DNA of 64,000 nt, from positions 2,902,034 through 2,966,033 of the forward strand of contig NZ_KI912155.1 in NCBI RefSeq assembly GCF_000517125.1. Direction: 5' to 3'. Of the stretch, positions 16,220 to 25,040 are shown in pieces. Position 1 is the stretch's first letter, and each line of letters begins with the position of its first letter. Source of the DNA: Arthrobacter sp. MA-N2 (lineage in GTDB: Bacteria > Actinomycetota > Actinomycetes > Actinomycetales > Micrococcaceae). The translations under genes were made by a program, and so were the position numbers. Below the pieces are notes generated by a model that worked only from the letters and a program-made list of their open reading frames with translations, did not search any database and had not been told where the DNA came from.

Positions 16220-17344
16220 ATGATCACTCCATCATCTGTCACCGCCCGCTCCCTTCGCATCGGAATCGCAGGGTGCGGGGCGATCTCCGCCAACCACTTG
16301 GAAGCATTCCGCTCCCTTAAAGACGTCGAAATCGTGGGCGTCTGCGACATCGACCTCCAGCGCGCCAAGGACACCGCGGAAGCGTGGGGAATTCCTGCAG
16401 CGGTCAACACAGTCCGGGAACTCCTGGACCTTGAATTGGACATCGTCTCGGTCTGCACACCGCACCCCACCCACGAGGATGTGGTGCTCCAAGCCGCTGC
16501 GGCAGGAGCCCACGTGCTCTGCGAAAAGCCCATCGCCACTGATTTGGCCTCCGCAGAGCGCATGGTGAAGGCCTGCGAGGATGCCGGCGTGCAGCTGGGT
16601 GTCCTCTTCCAGCGCCGGTTCTGGCCGGCAGCCCAGCGCATCCGCGCTGCGATCGAGGACGGCACGCTGGGGCGTCCCATCATGGGCCAATGCTCGGTGA
16701 TGCTTCACCGCGAGGCGGAGTATTACTCCCGCGACGCCTGGCGCGGGACATGGGCCAACGACGGCGGTGGGGTCCTCATGACCCAGGCCATCCACTACAT
16801 CGACCTGCTCCAGTGGTTCATGGGCGAGGTGGCCGAGGTCTACGGCAAAATCAACACCTACAAACACGGCGATCACATCGAAGTGGAGGACTCAGCAACG
16901 GCCATCATTACGTTCACCTCCGGCGCCATGGCTACCCTCGAAGCGTCGACGGCGGTGTCCCCGAGCCTGGGCGTGCAGATCCGCGTCACGGGGGAGACCG
17001 GAGCTTCCGCTTGCCTGAGCGAATTCCCGGAGGGCAGCGACGGACGCGTGGACCTATGGGCCGTATCCGGTTCGATTAGTGCCGAGCCTGTCTACCCCGC
17101 GGGAGTTGACCCGAACGTGAGCTTGTCCACGATCAACGGCCAGCTCATCCCGCACCACACGGCCCAGGTTCGCGACTTTGTCCGGAGTATCCGCGGAGGC
17201 GGTGAACCGGCTGTCACAGGCGGAGACGCGACGAAGGCTTTGCGGATACTGCTGGCGGTTTACGAATCGTCCCGGACAGGTCTCCCGGTCCGCTTCGCCC
17301 CGCTGCCTGAAAGCACATCGCCGCTCGCTCGGATTGCAGGCTAA
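16220..17344 (+). CDS. Gfo/Idh/MocA-family oxidoreductase
   Basis: A 374-residue NAD(P)-dependent dehydrogenase. The N-terminal Rossmann fold begins LRIGIAGCGAISANHLEAF with the family pattern GxGxxxxxH, then the E-K-P motif (VLCEKPIAT) carries the conserved Lys. The C-terminal alpha/beta domain includes the catalytic region GGGVLMTQAIHYIDLLQWF with the HxxD of the family. Such enzymes oxidise sugar or cyclitol hydroxyls. The ATG at 16220 is preferred to the TTG at 16217. It lies 67 bases after the SDR and 9 bases before the flavoprotein, within the cassette. Likely handles a hydroxylated ring or an inositol-like intermediate. Confidence 0.88.
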   Translation: MITPSSVTARSLRIGIAGCGAISANHLEAFRSLKDVEIVGVCDIDLQRAKDTAEAWGIPAAVNTVRELLDLELDIVSVCTPHPTHEDVVLQAAAAGAHVLCEKPIATDLASAERMVKACEDAGVQLGVLFQRRFWPAAQRIRAAIEDGTLGRPIMGQCSVMLHREAEYYSRDAWRGTWANDGGGVLMTQAIHYIDLLQWFMGEVAEVYGKINTYKHGDHIEVEDSATAIITFTSGAMATLEASTAVSPSLGVQIRVTGETGASACLSEFPEGSDGRVDLWAVSGSISAEPVYPAGVDPNVSLSTINGQLIPHHTAQVRDFVRSIRGGGEPAVTGGDATKALRILLAVYESSRTGLPVRFAPLPESTSPLARIAG

Positions 17345-17353
17345 GGAACAGCA

Positions 17354-19423
17354 ATGGAAGAGAACTCACGCTACGCCGCCCGACCACTGACGCTGGGCCG
17401 TAACGGCCGCACACCGAAGACCCTTCGCAACCGGCTCGCCTCAGCCCCCATGGAACGTAACTACGGGACCGCGGACGGCCGCATCACCGAGCAGTACATC
17501 GATTACCTGGTCACCCGCGCCAAGGCGGGCTTGGGCATGGTCACCACGGAAGCCACCTACGTCCGGGCGGACGGCAAGGGCCGGAGCCATCAGTTGGGCC
17601 TGCACAGCGATGCCATGATCCCGGGCCTGCGCAGGCTCACGGACGCCTTGCACGCCGAAGGCGCGCTGGCCGCCGTCGAAATTAACCACGGCGGGCGAAC
17701 CGCGCAGTCTGCGGTCTCCGGGTACAAAAACCTGGCGCCGTCACCCGTGGCGTGCGAAGTGGCCGGCGGCGAGGTTCCCCGTGAACTCACCGTCGCGGAG
17801 TGCTACGAGCTGGTGGAGGCCTACGCCCAGGCCGCCCGCCGTGCGGTGAAGGCGGGGTTCGATGTCATCAACATCCACGGCGCCCACGGCTACCTGATCC
17901 ACCAGTTCATGTCACCCATCTCCAACCACCGCACCGACGAGTTCGCTGCACCGGAGCATTTCATGAACCTGGTCATCGACGCTGTCCGGGCTGCCGTCCC
18001 GGACACCATCGTGGGTATGCGCGTCTCCGTAGTGGAGGGCCCCGCGGACGGCATCACCGCCGAGCAACAGGTGGCCATCGTCGCCAAAGCCAGCCTGGAC
18101 CAGCTGGACTTCCTGGACATTTCCGCCGGCAGTTACGAGGCCGGCGAATGGATTGTGCAGTCTGGCGAATGGAAGCCCGGCATCCTCGCTGACTATGCCA
18201 AGGCCTACCACCAGTTCGGGCTTCCGCTGGGGATGGCCGGCCGGCTGAACTCACCGGAAATCATCGAGGAGGTCCTCAGCCAGGGGACCTGCGATTTCGT
18301 CAGCCTCGCCCGCGCAATCCACGCCGATCCTGCTTTTGTGGGCGGAGTCCTCCGTGATGAGAGCTACCGCCCCTGCATCGCCTGCAATGTTTGTATCGAC
18401 AACCTCGGACTCGGCCAAGTCACCTGCACCGTCAACCCCGCGGTGGGCCGTTCCCGGGTCCCGGTCCCGACACCAGCCGTCCGTGACGGTGCCCGCGTGG
18501 TGGTGGTGGGTGCCGGCCCCGCCGGCCTCACCGCCGCCCGGGAACTTGCCGAAGCAGGGGCTAAAGTGACAGTGATCGACGACGGCGCCCGCGCCGGCGG
18601 TCAGTTCGGCTTCGCCGAGCGGATGAAGTCCACCCCGGACTTCCACCGCTTCGCCGAATGGTCTGCCGGGGAGAACACACGGCTTGGCATTGACGTCCAG
18701 CTGGGTTCGCACGTGGACACTGAGCACCTCGACAGCCTGGTCCGCGACACTGCGGCAGACGCCGTCGTGATCGCAACAGGAGGCCTCCGGCCCGACGTCC
18801 GCTTTCGTGGGGCAAACTCCGCGAACGTCGTCGATGTGCGCGAATGGCTCGCCAATCATCCGGAAGTGCTCGACGTCGATTTGCGAGACCGCGCCGTCGC
18901 GCCTGAGGCCGTGACAATCTGGGGGGCCGACTCCGTTGCCATGAGCGTTGCTGACACGCTTGCTGACCGGGGGACTGCCGTCCTGCTCATCGGGCCGCAG
19001 GAGGGGATTGCCCCCGAGTCCGGCCGCCGCGCCAAAATTCTGGCCGTGCCCCGGCTCGAGGCCAACCCCCGAGTGCGAATCCGCCTCGAATCAACCATCG
19101 AGGAATACGACGGCGGCCGGGTCCGGATCAGTAGTCCGGGCCTTGCCCCTGGAGGAGAGTGGCTGGACGCGCCGGGACCACTTCTGGTCTCACGCTCCGT
19201 GGTACCTCTGGACGGCTCGATCCCTGCGAAGATTCGCGACGCTGAGCTGAGCCGCCAGACCGGAGTGCCCGTGACCCTTGCCGGAACCGTGGTGGACCAG
19301 ACCCCTGCCATTGCCTCCAACGCCGTCAAGAGCGGTTACGACGCAGCCCAGCGGATCGCCCCTCTCCTGACGGCCGACGCCACTGCAAACAACGAACTGA
19401 GCCTGAACGGAGCACAGTCATGA
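17354..19423 (+). CDS. Old yellow enzyme-type Fe-S flavoprotein (2,4-dienoyl-CoA reductase-like)
   Basis: A 689-residue three-domain oxidoreductase. Residues about 10-340 form the FMN TIM barrel (NRLASAPMERNYGTADG, INHGGRTA, INIHGAHGYLIHQFMSPISN with the His/Tyr region). Four cysteines follow at CIACNVCIDNLGLGQVTC, the 4Fe-4S cluster site. From about 380 a dinucleotide-binding domain (VVVVGAGPAGLTAARELAEAG) binds FAD and takes electrons from NAD(P)H. This plan is that of FadH, trimethylamine dehydrogenase and bile-acid or aromatic enoate reductases. In this cassette it likely reduces, or isomerises by redox, a ring enone. Its stop overlaps the next start (ATGA). Confidence 0.88.
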   Translation: MEENSRYAARPLTLGRNGRTPKTLRNRLASAPMERNYGTADGRITEQYIDYLVTRAKAGLGMVTTEATYVRADGKGRSHQLGLHSDAMIPGLRRLTDALHAEGALAAVEINHGGRTAQSAVSGYKNLAPSPVACEVAGGEVPRELTVAECYELVEAYAQAARRAVKAGFDVINIHGAHGYLIHQFMSPISNHRTDEFAAPEHFMNLVIDAVRAAVPDTIVGMRVSVVEGPADGITAEQQVAIVAKASLDQLDFLDISAGSYEAGEWIVQSGEWKPGILADYAKAYHQFGLPLGMAGRLNSPEIIEEVLSQGTCDFVSLARAIHADPAFVGGVLRDESYRPCIACNVCIDNLGLGQVTCTVNPAVGRSRVPVPTPAVRDGARVVVVGAGPAGLTAARELAEAGAKVTVIDDGARAGGQFGFAERMKSTPDFHRFAEWSAGENTRLGIDVQLGSHVDTEHLDSLVRDTAADAVVIATGGLRPDVRFRGANSANVVDVREWLANHPEVLDVDLRDRAVAPEAVTIWGADSVAMSVADTLADRGTAVLLIGPQEGIAPESGRRAKILAVPRLEANPRVRIRLESTIEEYDGGRVRISSPGLAPGGEWLDAPGPLLVSRSVVPLDGSIPAKIRDAELSRQTGVPVTLAGTVVDQTPAIASNAVKSGYDAAQRIAPLLTADATANNELSLNGAQS

Positions 19424-20289
19424 CCGGAAACGCGCGCAGGCCTGTCGGCCTTGCCCAGTTGTCCCTGTTGAACACCGCGCCGCCTGAACTGGTGGGGGTC
19501 GCAGCCCAGGCAGGCTTTGATTTCATCGGCGTCCGCGTGCGCCCGGTGACGGTAACGGAACGGCCTTACGACCTCCAGCCAGGGACACCGATGCTGCGCG
19601 AAACCCTTCTCCGAATGCGGGACACCGGCGTCACCGTGCGGGATATCGAATTCCTGCTGCTGGACGGCAGCGACCAGCGCGAAGCATGGCTGCGCATGAT
19701 GGAGGCGGGCCAGGCACTGGGGGCAAGTTCCCTCACAGTCGCAGGAGCTGATCCGGACAGCGCCCGGTTGGTCCGCACGTTGGCCCGGATGACCGAGGAC
19801 GGGCGCGGCTTCGGAATCACTCCCACCCTTGAAGCGATCTCCTACCAGCCCGTCGCCTCGATCGCCCAGACCGCAGATATCGCCCGCCAGGCCGGCTGCC
19901 GGATCGTGGTGGATACCCTGCATTTCAACCGCTACAACGGTTCCGGTGCAGCCGCCCAGTGGGAGGAGCTGCGCGCCAACGCAGAACTCGTGCCGCTCCT
20001 GCAGCTGTGCGATGGCCCGGCGGAACGGCCAGTCACCCGGGAGGCGCTCGTCGTCGAGTCGCGGTCTGAGCGGGGAGTTCCCGGAGAGGGCGATTTCAGG
20101 CTTGCGGATGCGGTGGCCGCTCTACCCGACGGGCTTCCTGTCAGCGCGGAGGCGCCGTCGGACCGGCGGGTGGCTGAACTCGGCGAACTGGGGTGGGCGC
20201 GCCTGCTCAAGTCCGGCGTGGACGCCGTGCTGGCAACGGCCGGAACTGTCCAGGCCACAGCAAATCCCCAGGGGATGGGAACCAGATGA
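19420..20289 (+). CDS. Xylose isomerase-like TIM-barrel protein (sugar phosphate isomerase/epimerase family)
   Basis: A 289-residue TIM barrel of the AP endonuclease 2/xylose isomerase-like superfamily. Metal ligands are suggested by LEAISYQP (Glu), VDTLHFNRY (Asp and His) and QLCDGP (Asp), with the late GEGDF block that carries another acidic ligand. IolE, hydroxypyruvate isomerase and 3-dehydroshikimate dehydratase (AsbF/QuiC type) all belong here. Between a shikimate dehydrogenase and ring oxidoreductases, a dehydroshikimate dehydratase or an inosose dehydratase-type role is attractive, but this is inference from context. Four-base overlaps on both sides show it is in the middle of a coupled operon. 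Confidence 0.8.
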   Translation: MTGNARRPVGLAQLSLLNTAPPELVGVAAQAGFDFIGVRVRPVTVTERPYDLQPGTPMLRETLLRMRDTGVTVRDIEFLLLDGSDQREAWLRMMEAGQALGASSLTVAGADPDSARLVRTLARMTEDGRGFGITPTLEAISYQPVASIAQTADIARQAGCRIVVDTLHFNRYNGSGAAAQWEELRANAELVPLLQLCDGPAERPVTREALVVESRSERGVPGEGDFRLADAVAALPDGLPVSAEAPSDRRVAELGELGWARLLKSGVDAVLATAGTVQATANPQGMGTR

Positions 20290-21125
20290 GCGGCATCACA
20301 GACGAGATCACGACAGCAGAAGTCACTCCAGGGGTGCGCATTCCGCTCCTTGGCCTGGGAACCTGGCCCCTCATGGATGAGAACGCCACAGCGGCGGTGG
20401 TCCAGGCCATTAACAATGGGTATCGGCACATCGACACGGCCGAGAACTACCGCAACGAGGCCGCGGTGCGGGAAGGCATCCGCCGCAGCGGGATCGACCG
20501 GGAGGACCTTTTCCTCACCACCAAGTTCAATACCCGTTGGCACAGCCGCAGCGGAGTGCGCGATGCCTTCGGTGCAGCGGTGAAGCGGCTCGGATCCGAC
20601 TACCTGGATCTGTTCCTGGTTCACTGGCCCAACCCGCAGCAAGGCCGGTTCGTCGAAGCCTGTGAAGGACTACAGGACCTCGTTGACAACGGCTCCATCA
20701 GGGCATGGGGTGTCTCGAACTTCAAGCCGGCGCACCTGCGCCTTGTCCAGGACGCCGGCCTGGCTGTCCCACTGAACCAGATACAGCTCGATCCCGAGCA
20801 CGGCCAAGCAGGGCAGCTTGCTTACCACCGCGAGCACGGGATCTTGACCGGTGCCTATAGCCCGCTCGGCCGCAACGGCGGCTTCCTCAACCATCCGGCG
20901 GTCAGCGGTCCGGCCAGGGAACTGGGCAAGACGAAGGCCCAGATCGCGCTGCGCTGGCATGTCCAGCACGGCCGTGTGGCTGTGCCGAAGTCTGCGGACA
21001 GCCATCGCCAACGGGAGAACCTGGACGTCTTCAGTTTCGCCCTGACCCAGCAGCAGATGGCTGCAATTGATGCACTCGAAACCGGCGCACCGCCACGCCT
21101 GGACTCCGACACCTACTTCCACTGA
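20286..21125 (+). CDS. Aldo/keto reductase
   Basis: A 279-residue AKR of the 2,5-diketo-D-gluconate reductase group. Catalytic tetrad is visible: HIDTAENYRNE (Asp, Tyr), TTKFNTRW (Lys) and LFLVHWPNP (His). The NADPH-binding end PKSADSHRQRENLDVF follows. The ATG overlaps the previous stop. It would reduce a ketone of a sugar acid or ring intermediate to an alcohol, or act in reverse. In this cassette it is one of four redox enzymes acting on presumably the same carbon skeleton. Confidence 0.88.
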   Translation: MSGITDEITTAEVTPGVRIPLLGLGTWPLMDENATAAVVQAINNGYRHIDTAENYRNEAAVREGIRRSGIDREDLFLTTKFNTRWHSRSGVRDAFGAAVKRLGSDYLDLFLVHWPNPQQGRFVEACEGLQDLVDNGSIRAWGVSNFKPAHLRLVQDAGLAVPLNQIQLDPEHGQAGQLAYHREHGILTGAYSPLGRNGGFLNHPAVSGPARELGKTKAQIALRWHVQHGRVAVPKSADSHRQRENLDVFSFALTQQQMAAIDALETGAPPRLDSDTYFH

Positions 21126-21138
21126 GAAAGCACCGAAA

Positions 21139-22893
21139 ATGACTGCACCAGTAAGTCCTTCACCTGTCCTCCCGAGCCTGGACTGCGATGTCTTGGTGGT
21201 CGGCTCCGGGGCGGGCGGTTTATCCTCCGCCGTGACCGCTGCATACCACGGACTGAAGGTAGTGGTTGTTGAAAAAGCAGAAGTCTGTGGGGGTGCCACG
21301 TCGTGGTCCGGCGGCTGGGCATGGACTCCTGGCAACCCGCTGGCCAAAGCCGACGGAGTCAACGAGGACCGCGAATTGTTCCGCACCTACCTGCGCCACT
21401 GCCTCGGCAGGAACTACCAGGAAGAAAGGGTGGAAGCGTTCCTCGAAGCGGTGCCTCACATGGTGGGCTTCTTCCAGGACAAAACCAGCCTCCAGTTTGT
21501 TCCGGGGGCCAAGATCAAGGACATCTACGGCGGCACTCCTGGTGCGGGCACAGGGCACCGCTCGGTAGGACCAAAGCCGCTGAACGCCCGCCGGATCAAG
21601 CCCGAACTGCGTGCCAAGATGCGCCATCAGCTTTACGAAACCTCATTCCTGGGTATGGGCATCATGGCCGGTCCGGACCTGACAAAGTTTCTTTCCGCCT
21701 CCCAGGGAAACATCCGGGGCATCTTCCACGCAGGCTGGCGGGTGGGCTTTCACCTCTTGGACCTCCTCACGCACCGCCGCAACATGCAGCTGGTCAACGG
21801 GACCGCGCTGACCGGCAGGCTGCTGAAGTCCGCCGATGACCTGGGCGTGCAGATCCTCGTCTCCACACCGGCCAAGCACCTGCTGACCGACGGGGCCGGG
21901 AAGGTGAGGGGCGCCGTCGTGAGTTCCCCGGAAGGCGAACTGCAGATCAACGCCTCCCGCGGCGTCGTCCTGGCTGCCGGAGGCTTTCCCCATGACGTCT
22001 CCCGCGGGAAGGAGCTGTTCCCCAAGACGCCCACCGGCCGGGAGCACTGGACGCTGGCCCCAAAGGAAACCACCGGCGACGGCATCGCCATGGCGCAGGC
22101 CGTGGGTGCCCGCTTCGAGACCGATGTGGCATCCCCGGCCGCATGGTGCCCGGTCTCCCTGGTCCCTTACCGGAACGGACGCACCGGAACGTTCCCGCAC
22201 ATCATGGACCGTGCCAAGCCCGGCAGCATCGGGGTCCGCCGGGACGGAAAGCGCTTTGTCAACGAGGCCAATGGCTACTACGACTACGTCGAAGGTCTTC
22301 TAGCTGCCACCCCTGAGGGCGAACCTGTCGAAGCCTGGCAGATTGCCGATGCCGCGTTCGTGCGGAAATTCCCGCTGGGCATGGCCAAACCGCTGCCCGT
22401 GCCGCTCTTCCCGTACTTGCGGTCCGGCTACCTCAAGAAGGGCAACACCCTCGAAGAATTGGCCGCAGCCTGCGGCATCGACCCACAGGGACTTGCCGCG
22501 ACGGTCGCAGAGTTCAATGACAATGCACGCAAGGGCATCGACCCCTGCTTCAACCGCGGCAGCACTGAGTTCAACAGGTACGGCGGCGACCCTACCCACA
22601 CGCCCAATCCCTCACTGCGCGCCCTGGAAAAGGGGCCGTTCTACGCAGTAAAAATTGTCCCCGGATCCTTCGGTACCTTTGCTGGACTTGCGGCCGATTC
22701 ACGAGCCCGGGTTCTAAATACCGACGGCCACCCGATCAGCGGCCTCTACGCCGCAGGCAATGACCAGGCCTCAGTGATGGGTGGGCACTACCCCGCCGGC
22801 GGAATCAATCTTGGCCCCGCCCTTACCTTCGGCTACATCGCCGGACGCGACCTCGCAGACGCCACACACTATGAAGACGACGGAGCGCCCTAG
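21139..22893 (+). CDS. FAD-dependent oxidoreductase, 3-ketosteroid-delta1-dehydrogenase/fumarate reductase flavoprotein-like
   Basis: A 584-residue flavoprotein. The N-terminal FAD site is LDCDVLVVGSGAGGLSSAVTAAY, with the characteristic VVVEKAEVCGGATSWSGG. The C-terminal part ends with GLYAAGNDQASVMGGHYPAGGINLGPALTFGYIAGR, typical of the KstD/FrdA superfamily. RRDGKRFVNEANGYYDYVEG in the middle also fits. It would take two hydrogens from a ring carbon-carbon bond alpha to a carbonyl, or reduce one. ATG at 21139 has GAAAG upstream. It is the last gene of the cassette and is followed by a remnant of an unrelated gene. A ring-desaturating step of a shikimate- or quinate-like acid is the likely role, but unproven. 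Confidence 0.85.
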   Translation: MTAPVSPSPVLPSLDCDVLVVGSGAGGLSSAVTAAYHGLKVVVVEKAEVCGGATSWSGGWAWTPGNPLAKADGVNEDRELFRTYLRHCLGRNYQEERVEAFLEAVPHMVGFFQDKTSLQFVPGAKIKDIYGGTPGAGTGHRSVGPKPLNARRIKPELRAKMRHQLYETSFLGMGIMAGPDLTKFLSASQGNIRGIFHAGWRVGFHLLDLLTHRRNMQLVNGTALTGRLLKSADDLGVQILVSTPAKHLLTDGAGKVRGAVVSSPEGELQINASRGVVLAAGGFPHDVSRGKELFPKTPTGREHWTLAPKETTGDGIAMAQAVGARFETDVASPAAWCPVSLVPYRNGRTGTFPHIMDRAKPGSIGVRRDGKRFVNEANGYYDYVEGLLAATPEGEPVEAWQIADAAFVRKFPLGMAKPLPVPLFPYLRSGYLKKGNTLEELAAACGIDPQGLAATVAEFNDNARKGIDPCFNRGSTEFNRYGGDPTHTPNPSLRALEKGPFYAVKIVPGSFGTFAGLAADSRARVLNTDGHPISGLYAAGNDQASVMGGHYPAGGINLGPALTFGYIAGRDLADATHYEDDGAP

Positions 22894-22914
22894 GACCGGC
22901 GCGTTTCCTCCCGA

Positions 22915-22960
22915 GGCGTAGACGGCCCCGCGAGCTGGTGGGCTGTTTCGAGCTCGGAAT
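22915..22960 (-). pseudogene. Scrap of the 3' end of a GH15-type gene
   Basis: A 41-base stretch starting GGCGTAGACGGCCCCGCGAG aligns with the 3' end of the GH15 gene at 32273-32313 with only about five mismatches. On the minus strand it reads ETAHQLAGPST, against ETAHRLAGPPT at the end of the intact protein. The rest of the gene is missing. It marks a recombination or deletion point directly behind the flavoprotein gene. Confidence 0.6.
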
Positions 22961-22999
22961 CCGCCAGGAAGATGGCCGCGGCGGTAGCTGCGCCAGGGT

Positions 23000-23275
23000 T
23001 TAGTCGCTGCTGTTAAGGATGTAGTCCACAGCGGCTGGTCCCGTCATGCGAAGGCCTTGGAAGACTCCCTTCTTGCCCTTCCCGTTCTTTTCCGTACGAA
23101 GGCCCGCGAGGCGCAGGGCGGTACGGAAGGCATGGTCGGGGAGGGGGACTTTGCGGTTGAGCGAGCACCAGCTCACGTAGAGCCCGTAGAACGCGTCGGC
23201 GTCGAGTCCTGGATCGTTCGTGTCATCTTTGATGATGCTGTCCTGGAGGAACTGGCTAATCTGTAGAGAGGTCAT
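23000..23275 (-). CDS. Hypothetical protein, possible winged-helix module as in phage/plasmid primases
   Basis: A 91-residue protein starting MTSLQISQFLQDSI. The middle reads DAFYGLYVSWCSLNRKVPLPDHAFRTALRL, a pattern (aYxxWC...plsxxxFgxaL) found in small DNA-binding modules of plasmid and phage primases. The Lys/Gly-rich turn near residue 70 and the hydrophobic end GPAAVDYILN could form the wing. The longer in-frame reading to 23506 lacks a ribosome site. Function unknown; likely a nucleic-acid-binding accessory protein. It lies at the 3' end of the stress island. Confidence 0.55.
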   Translation of the reverse strand: MTSLQISQFLQDSIIKDDTNDPGLDADAFYGLYVSWCSLNRKVPLPDHAFRTALRLAGLRTEKNGKGKKGVFQGLRMTGPAAVDYILNSSD

Positions 23276-23420
23276 GGCGTAGTCCGGTAATGGGTTTTGT
23301 AGTCCGGTATTGTCTATCGGGTCCGCGGACCATAGGGGGAACGGGTAGGATCCGCGGTGGATCCGGAGGATGGGGTCGTGCCCGGCTTGCTGAGTTGTCC
23401 GGCTGGTCCGGGCCCGGTGT

Positions 23421-23795
23421 TCAGGGCTGGGTTCCGTAGATGAATTCTTTGGCGTGAGCGACGGCTTTTCGGAATGCGTCGTTGCGCAGGGTGGCTTGCT
23501 CTGCATTCCTGAGGTCGGTTTCGAGGTAGTTTGTGTACCCGGGCCGCAGGACCCAGATGTCGCCGGCCGGGGGCAGGTAGAAGACCCCGAACGAGCGGTG
23601 CTGGGGGTCCTCGGTCCAGATGGGCACGACCGCCAGGGCGGCGCCGGTGTCGGCGTTGATCCATTGGGCCCGGGGCATGGGTTGTTCGTGGGTTTCGGGG
23701 TCCAGGAACGGCGCTGTTCCTTTGCCCCATCGTTTTTCGAAGCGTTCGTAGAACGCGGGCATCAATTGGTTGTCGTACGGGCGCCAGGCACTCAT
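23421..23795 (-). CDS. Hypothetical protein in stress island
   Basis: A 124-residue soluble protein beginning MSAWRPYDNQLMPAFYERF with AAGGAG six bases upstream. It alternates aromatic-rich helices and strands (GVFYLPPAGDIWVLRPGY) and has no motif I can name. It follows the J-domain gene at a distance of 32 bases on the same strand, so it may be in one transcript with it and share the stress role. Function unknown. Confidence 0.6.
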   Translation of the reverse strand: MSAWRPYDNQLMPAFYERFEKRWGKGTAPFLDPETHEQPMPRAQWINADTGAALAVVPIWTEDPQHRSFGVFYLPPAGDIWVLRPGYTNYLETDLRNAEQATLRNDAFRKAVAHAKEFIYGTQP

Positions 23796-23827
23796 GGAGG
23801 CTCCTTGCGATTGCGTGATTTAGGCTC

Positions 23828-24286
23828 TCATCGCCGGATCCGGCGGATCAGCGTGTAGCGGGTTGGAGGATATGACCCTTGCCAGTCCGGCATTCCAGGT
23901 GACCGTCCGCCGGGCGGCTCCCAGATGACCGGTCCGATCAGCAGCGAGGCGGCGGGAAGAAGCTGCCCTGGTGTCAGCGTGGGGATGTCGTCCAGCCGCT
24001 GGGACTTGGAGCGTGCGGCCGGACGCGGGTGCTCCCGGTCGTAGGCCGCCCGCTTTTCCGGGTTGCCGAGGATGGCGTAGGCGGCCATGATGTCCCGGAG
24101 CTGCTGGAGCTCTTCCTGCAGCTCCGGCGCCGATGGGCCGGGGCCGGCGTGGTGTTCGCGGGCCGGCCGGGTGTCCGGGTGCCGGCCGCGGATGAGCGTG
24201 CGGTAAGCGTGGGCCACCTCACGCGCCGTGGCGGTGGTGGCGATATGAAGGATGTCGTAAGGATCGGGGCCGTTGCTCGTCGTCAT
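23828..24286 (-). CDS. J-domain (DnaJ-like) protein
   Basis: A 152-residue protein with an N-terminal J domain: DPYDILHIATTATAREVAHAYRTLI, the HPD tripeptide at residues 36-38 that stimulates DnaK ATPase, and the helix IV region ending AYAILGNPEKRAAYDREHP near residue 90. A 20-residue insertion (PAREHHAGPGPSAP) lies between HPD and helix III. The C-terminal 60 residues are Pro-rich and lack zinc-finger or peptide-binding domains, so it is a type III J protein. It lies beside an Hsp20 gene and an HspR-like gene, which supports a role as co-chaperone in stress. ATG start with no strong ribosome site. Confidence 0.82.
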   Translation of the reverse strand: MTTSNGPDPYDILHIATTATAREVAHAYRTLIRGRHPDTRPAREHHAGPGPSAPELQEELQQLRDIMAAYAILGNPEKRAAYDREHPRPAARSKSQRLDDIPTLTPGQLLPAASLLIGPVIWEPPGGRSPGMPDWQGSYPPTRYTLIRRIRR

Positions 24287-24320
24287 GGCCGTGCTGTGTT
24301 CTCTTGGGCGGGGGACGGGG

Positions 24321-24351
24321 ATGGTCCCCGGTCCGTTAAACCGGGGACCAT
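24321..24351. terminator. Perfect 11-bp stem between Hsp20 and the J-domain gene
   Basis: ATGGTCCCCGG and CCGGGGACCAT form a perfect 11-base stem with a 9-base loop. There is no run of T on either side. It sits in the 197-base gap between the Hsp20 stop and the J-domain start on the minus strand, so it could terminate or attenuate transcription, or shield the 3' end of the Hsp20 message. Confidence 0.55.
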
Positions 24352-24483
24352 CGTTGCGGGAGTCATCCTCGGGGCCTCATCATCCTTGCGCTGGCTGCGC
24401 TGTGGCGTGGTCTGTGAACTCGACCGCCCTCTTCGCATCATGGGCCGCTGAGGTGCTCCCGGTCCGGGAGGCCGCGCCGATGG

Positions 24484-24909
24484 TCAGGCGCTGATTTCCT
24501 GGCGCTGTTTTCCGGCGGTTTCAATTTCGATGCGGCGCGGCTTTGCTTTCTCCGCCACGGGGATCCGCAGGGTCAGGACTCCGGCGTCGTAGCTTGCCTT
24601 GACGCCGTTCGTGTCCAGCGCATCCCCGAGGATGAGCTGGCGGCTGAAGACGCCGCGGGGGCGTTCGGAGGCAATCATTTCCGTGCCCTCGCCCACGGGG
24701 TCCGGGCGCTCGGCCTTGACGGTCAGCACGTTGCGTTCGACGTCGATGTCCACCGAGTCGACGGTGACTCCGGGGAGGTCGAAGGCGACCACGAAGTCCT
24801 CGCCTTCCCGCCAGGCGTCCATCGGCATGGCCGCCGGCCTTGCCGTGGTGCCGAGCACTTGTTCTGCCAGTCGGTCGAATTCACGGAACGGATCCGTTCG
24901 CATCAGCAT
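24484..24909 (-). CDS. Small heat-shock protein Hsp20 (alpha-crystallin family)
   Basis: A 141-residue small heat-shock protein that holds unfolding proteins. The alpha-crystallin domain spans about 35-130: [44 protein letters not shown] and the conserved [14 protein letters not shown] signature ([14 protein letters not shown]). The short basic C-terminal tail follows. GGAG is about ten bases before the ATG. The gene is divergent from a MerR/HspR-like gene 131 bases away, so that regulator probably represses it at normal temperature. Confidence 0.93.
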   Translation of the reverse strand: MLMRTDPFREFDRLAEQVLGTTARPAAMPMDAWREGEDFVVAFDLPGVTVDSVDIDVERNVLTVKAERPDPVGEGTEMIASERPRGVFSRQLILGDALDTNGVKASYDAGVLTLRIPVAEKAKPRRIEIETAGKQRQEISA

Positions 24910-24950
24910 GGTGTGTCACTCCTTGCAGATCGCAGCTTTTTGTTGCCAAC

Positions 24951-24972
24951 CCAGCCGATCTATAGTGGCTGG
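24951..24972. promoter_or_regulatory. Inverted repeat between Hsp20 and the HspR-like gene
   Basis: CCAGCC-(10)-GGCTGG in the 131-base divergent promoter region is followed by an AT-rich run (TATATATTTCTTATAG) that would make a promoter. It does not resemble the CTTGAGT HAIR box of classical HspR. It may be a binding site for the neighbouring MerR-type protein. Weak evidence. Confidence 0.35.
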
Positions 24973-25040
24973 TATATATTTCTTATAGCACTGCAAAGGG
25001 GTCAGGGCAAGCCTGATTTTGGAAGATTTGGAGGAATCCG

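Noticed and set aside
23279..23310. Short direct repeat GTAGTCCGGTA
   Set aside because: Only two copies and no link to a known element; probably chance in a short intergenic stretch.
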